The translations under genes and the position numbers were made by a program. From assembly GCA_021785055.1 (NCBI GenBank), contig JAJYGS010000071.1:1-6785 (forward strand): a DNA stretch of 6,785 bases, read 5' to 3'. The notes under the pieces were generated by a model, which was not told the origin of the DNA, searched no databases, and was given only the letters and a program-made list of their open reading frames with translations. The stretch comes from Nitrospirota bacterium. GTDB lineage: Bacteria; Nitrospirota; JACRHJ01. Positions 6,785 to 6,785 of the stretch are shown one piece after another. Every line of letters starts with the position of its first letter. The stretch's first letter is position 1.

Positions 6785-6785
6785 G

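Larger units (their letters stand above)
5550..6785. mobile_element. left end of an element integrated at tRNA-Lys (partial)
   Basis: From the tRNA 3' end rightwards the window holds a terminator, iterated GTGCCCCC sites, a complete tyrosine-recombinase gene and its probable promoter with further short repeats. This is the end module of a prophage, integrative element or genomic island. Only the integrase is visible, so type, size and cargo are unknown. The boundary is inferred to lie at or within the tRNA 3' end. Confidence 0.7.

Overview
The window looks like a piece of a Gram-negative bacterial chromosome: four housekeeping-type genes on the + strand, a tRNA-Lys, and then the first gene of an integrated mobile element cut off by the right edge. 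A lipoprotein signal with a LolA/LolB-like protein, a Fur-box-like site and the gene order class V aminotransferase-serA-purA suggest a Gram-negative lineage. The mix of GC-rich codons with frequent ATA (Ile) and AGG (Arg) would fit a Desulfobacterota- or Nitrospirota-like organism, but no marker here fixes the taxonomy.

Left part (1-1320). An AT-rich upstream region carries a sigma70-like promoter overlapped by a good match to a Fur box, followed by a gene for a predicted outer-membrane lipoprotein (123-956). Then come about 364 bases without a gene. This gap is full of inverted repeats: five copies of an 18-base palindrome related to AAGCCGGTCTACCGGCTT in two clusters, plus a separate perfect 8-bp hairpin. 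A possible promoter at 989-1017 would place these repeats in a long leader of the next operon.

Middle (1321-5406). Three genes follow one another with gaps of 12 and 18 bases, almost certainly one operon: a class V aminotransferase of the alanine-glyoxylate/serine-pyruvate type, D-3-phosphoglycerate dehydrogenase (serA, long form with ASB and ACT domains) and adenylosuccinate synthetase (purA). The aminotransferase next to serA is a plausible provider of the second step of phosphorylated serine synthesis (phosphohydroxypyruvate to phosphoserine), with no classical serC in view. PurA is the committed step from IMP to AMP.

Right part (5407-6785). A complete tRNA-Lys(UUU) with encoded CCA has its own well-placed promoter and is followed at once by a strong rho-independent terminator. 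Beyond it, convergent to the tRNA, lies a complete tyrosine-recombinase integrase gene with a GTG start. This is the classic layout of an element integrated at a tRNA 3' end. Short iterated sequences lie on both sides of the integrase: three GTGCCCCC copies at 11-12 bp spacing on the att side, and three GGTCT/AGACC copies around its promoter. They are candidates for integrase arm sites and for a regulatory operator. The element's cargo and its other att site lie outside the window, so its type (prophage, ICE or island) cannot be told. No novel system is directly visible; the most interesting parts are the palindrome cluster and the iterated sites around the integrase.
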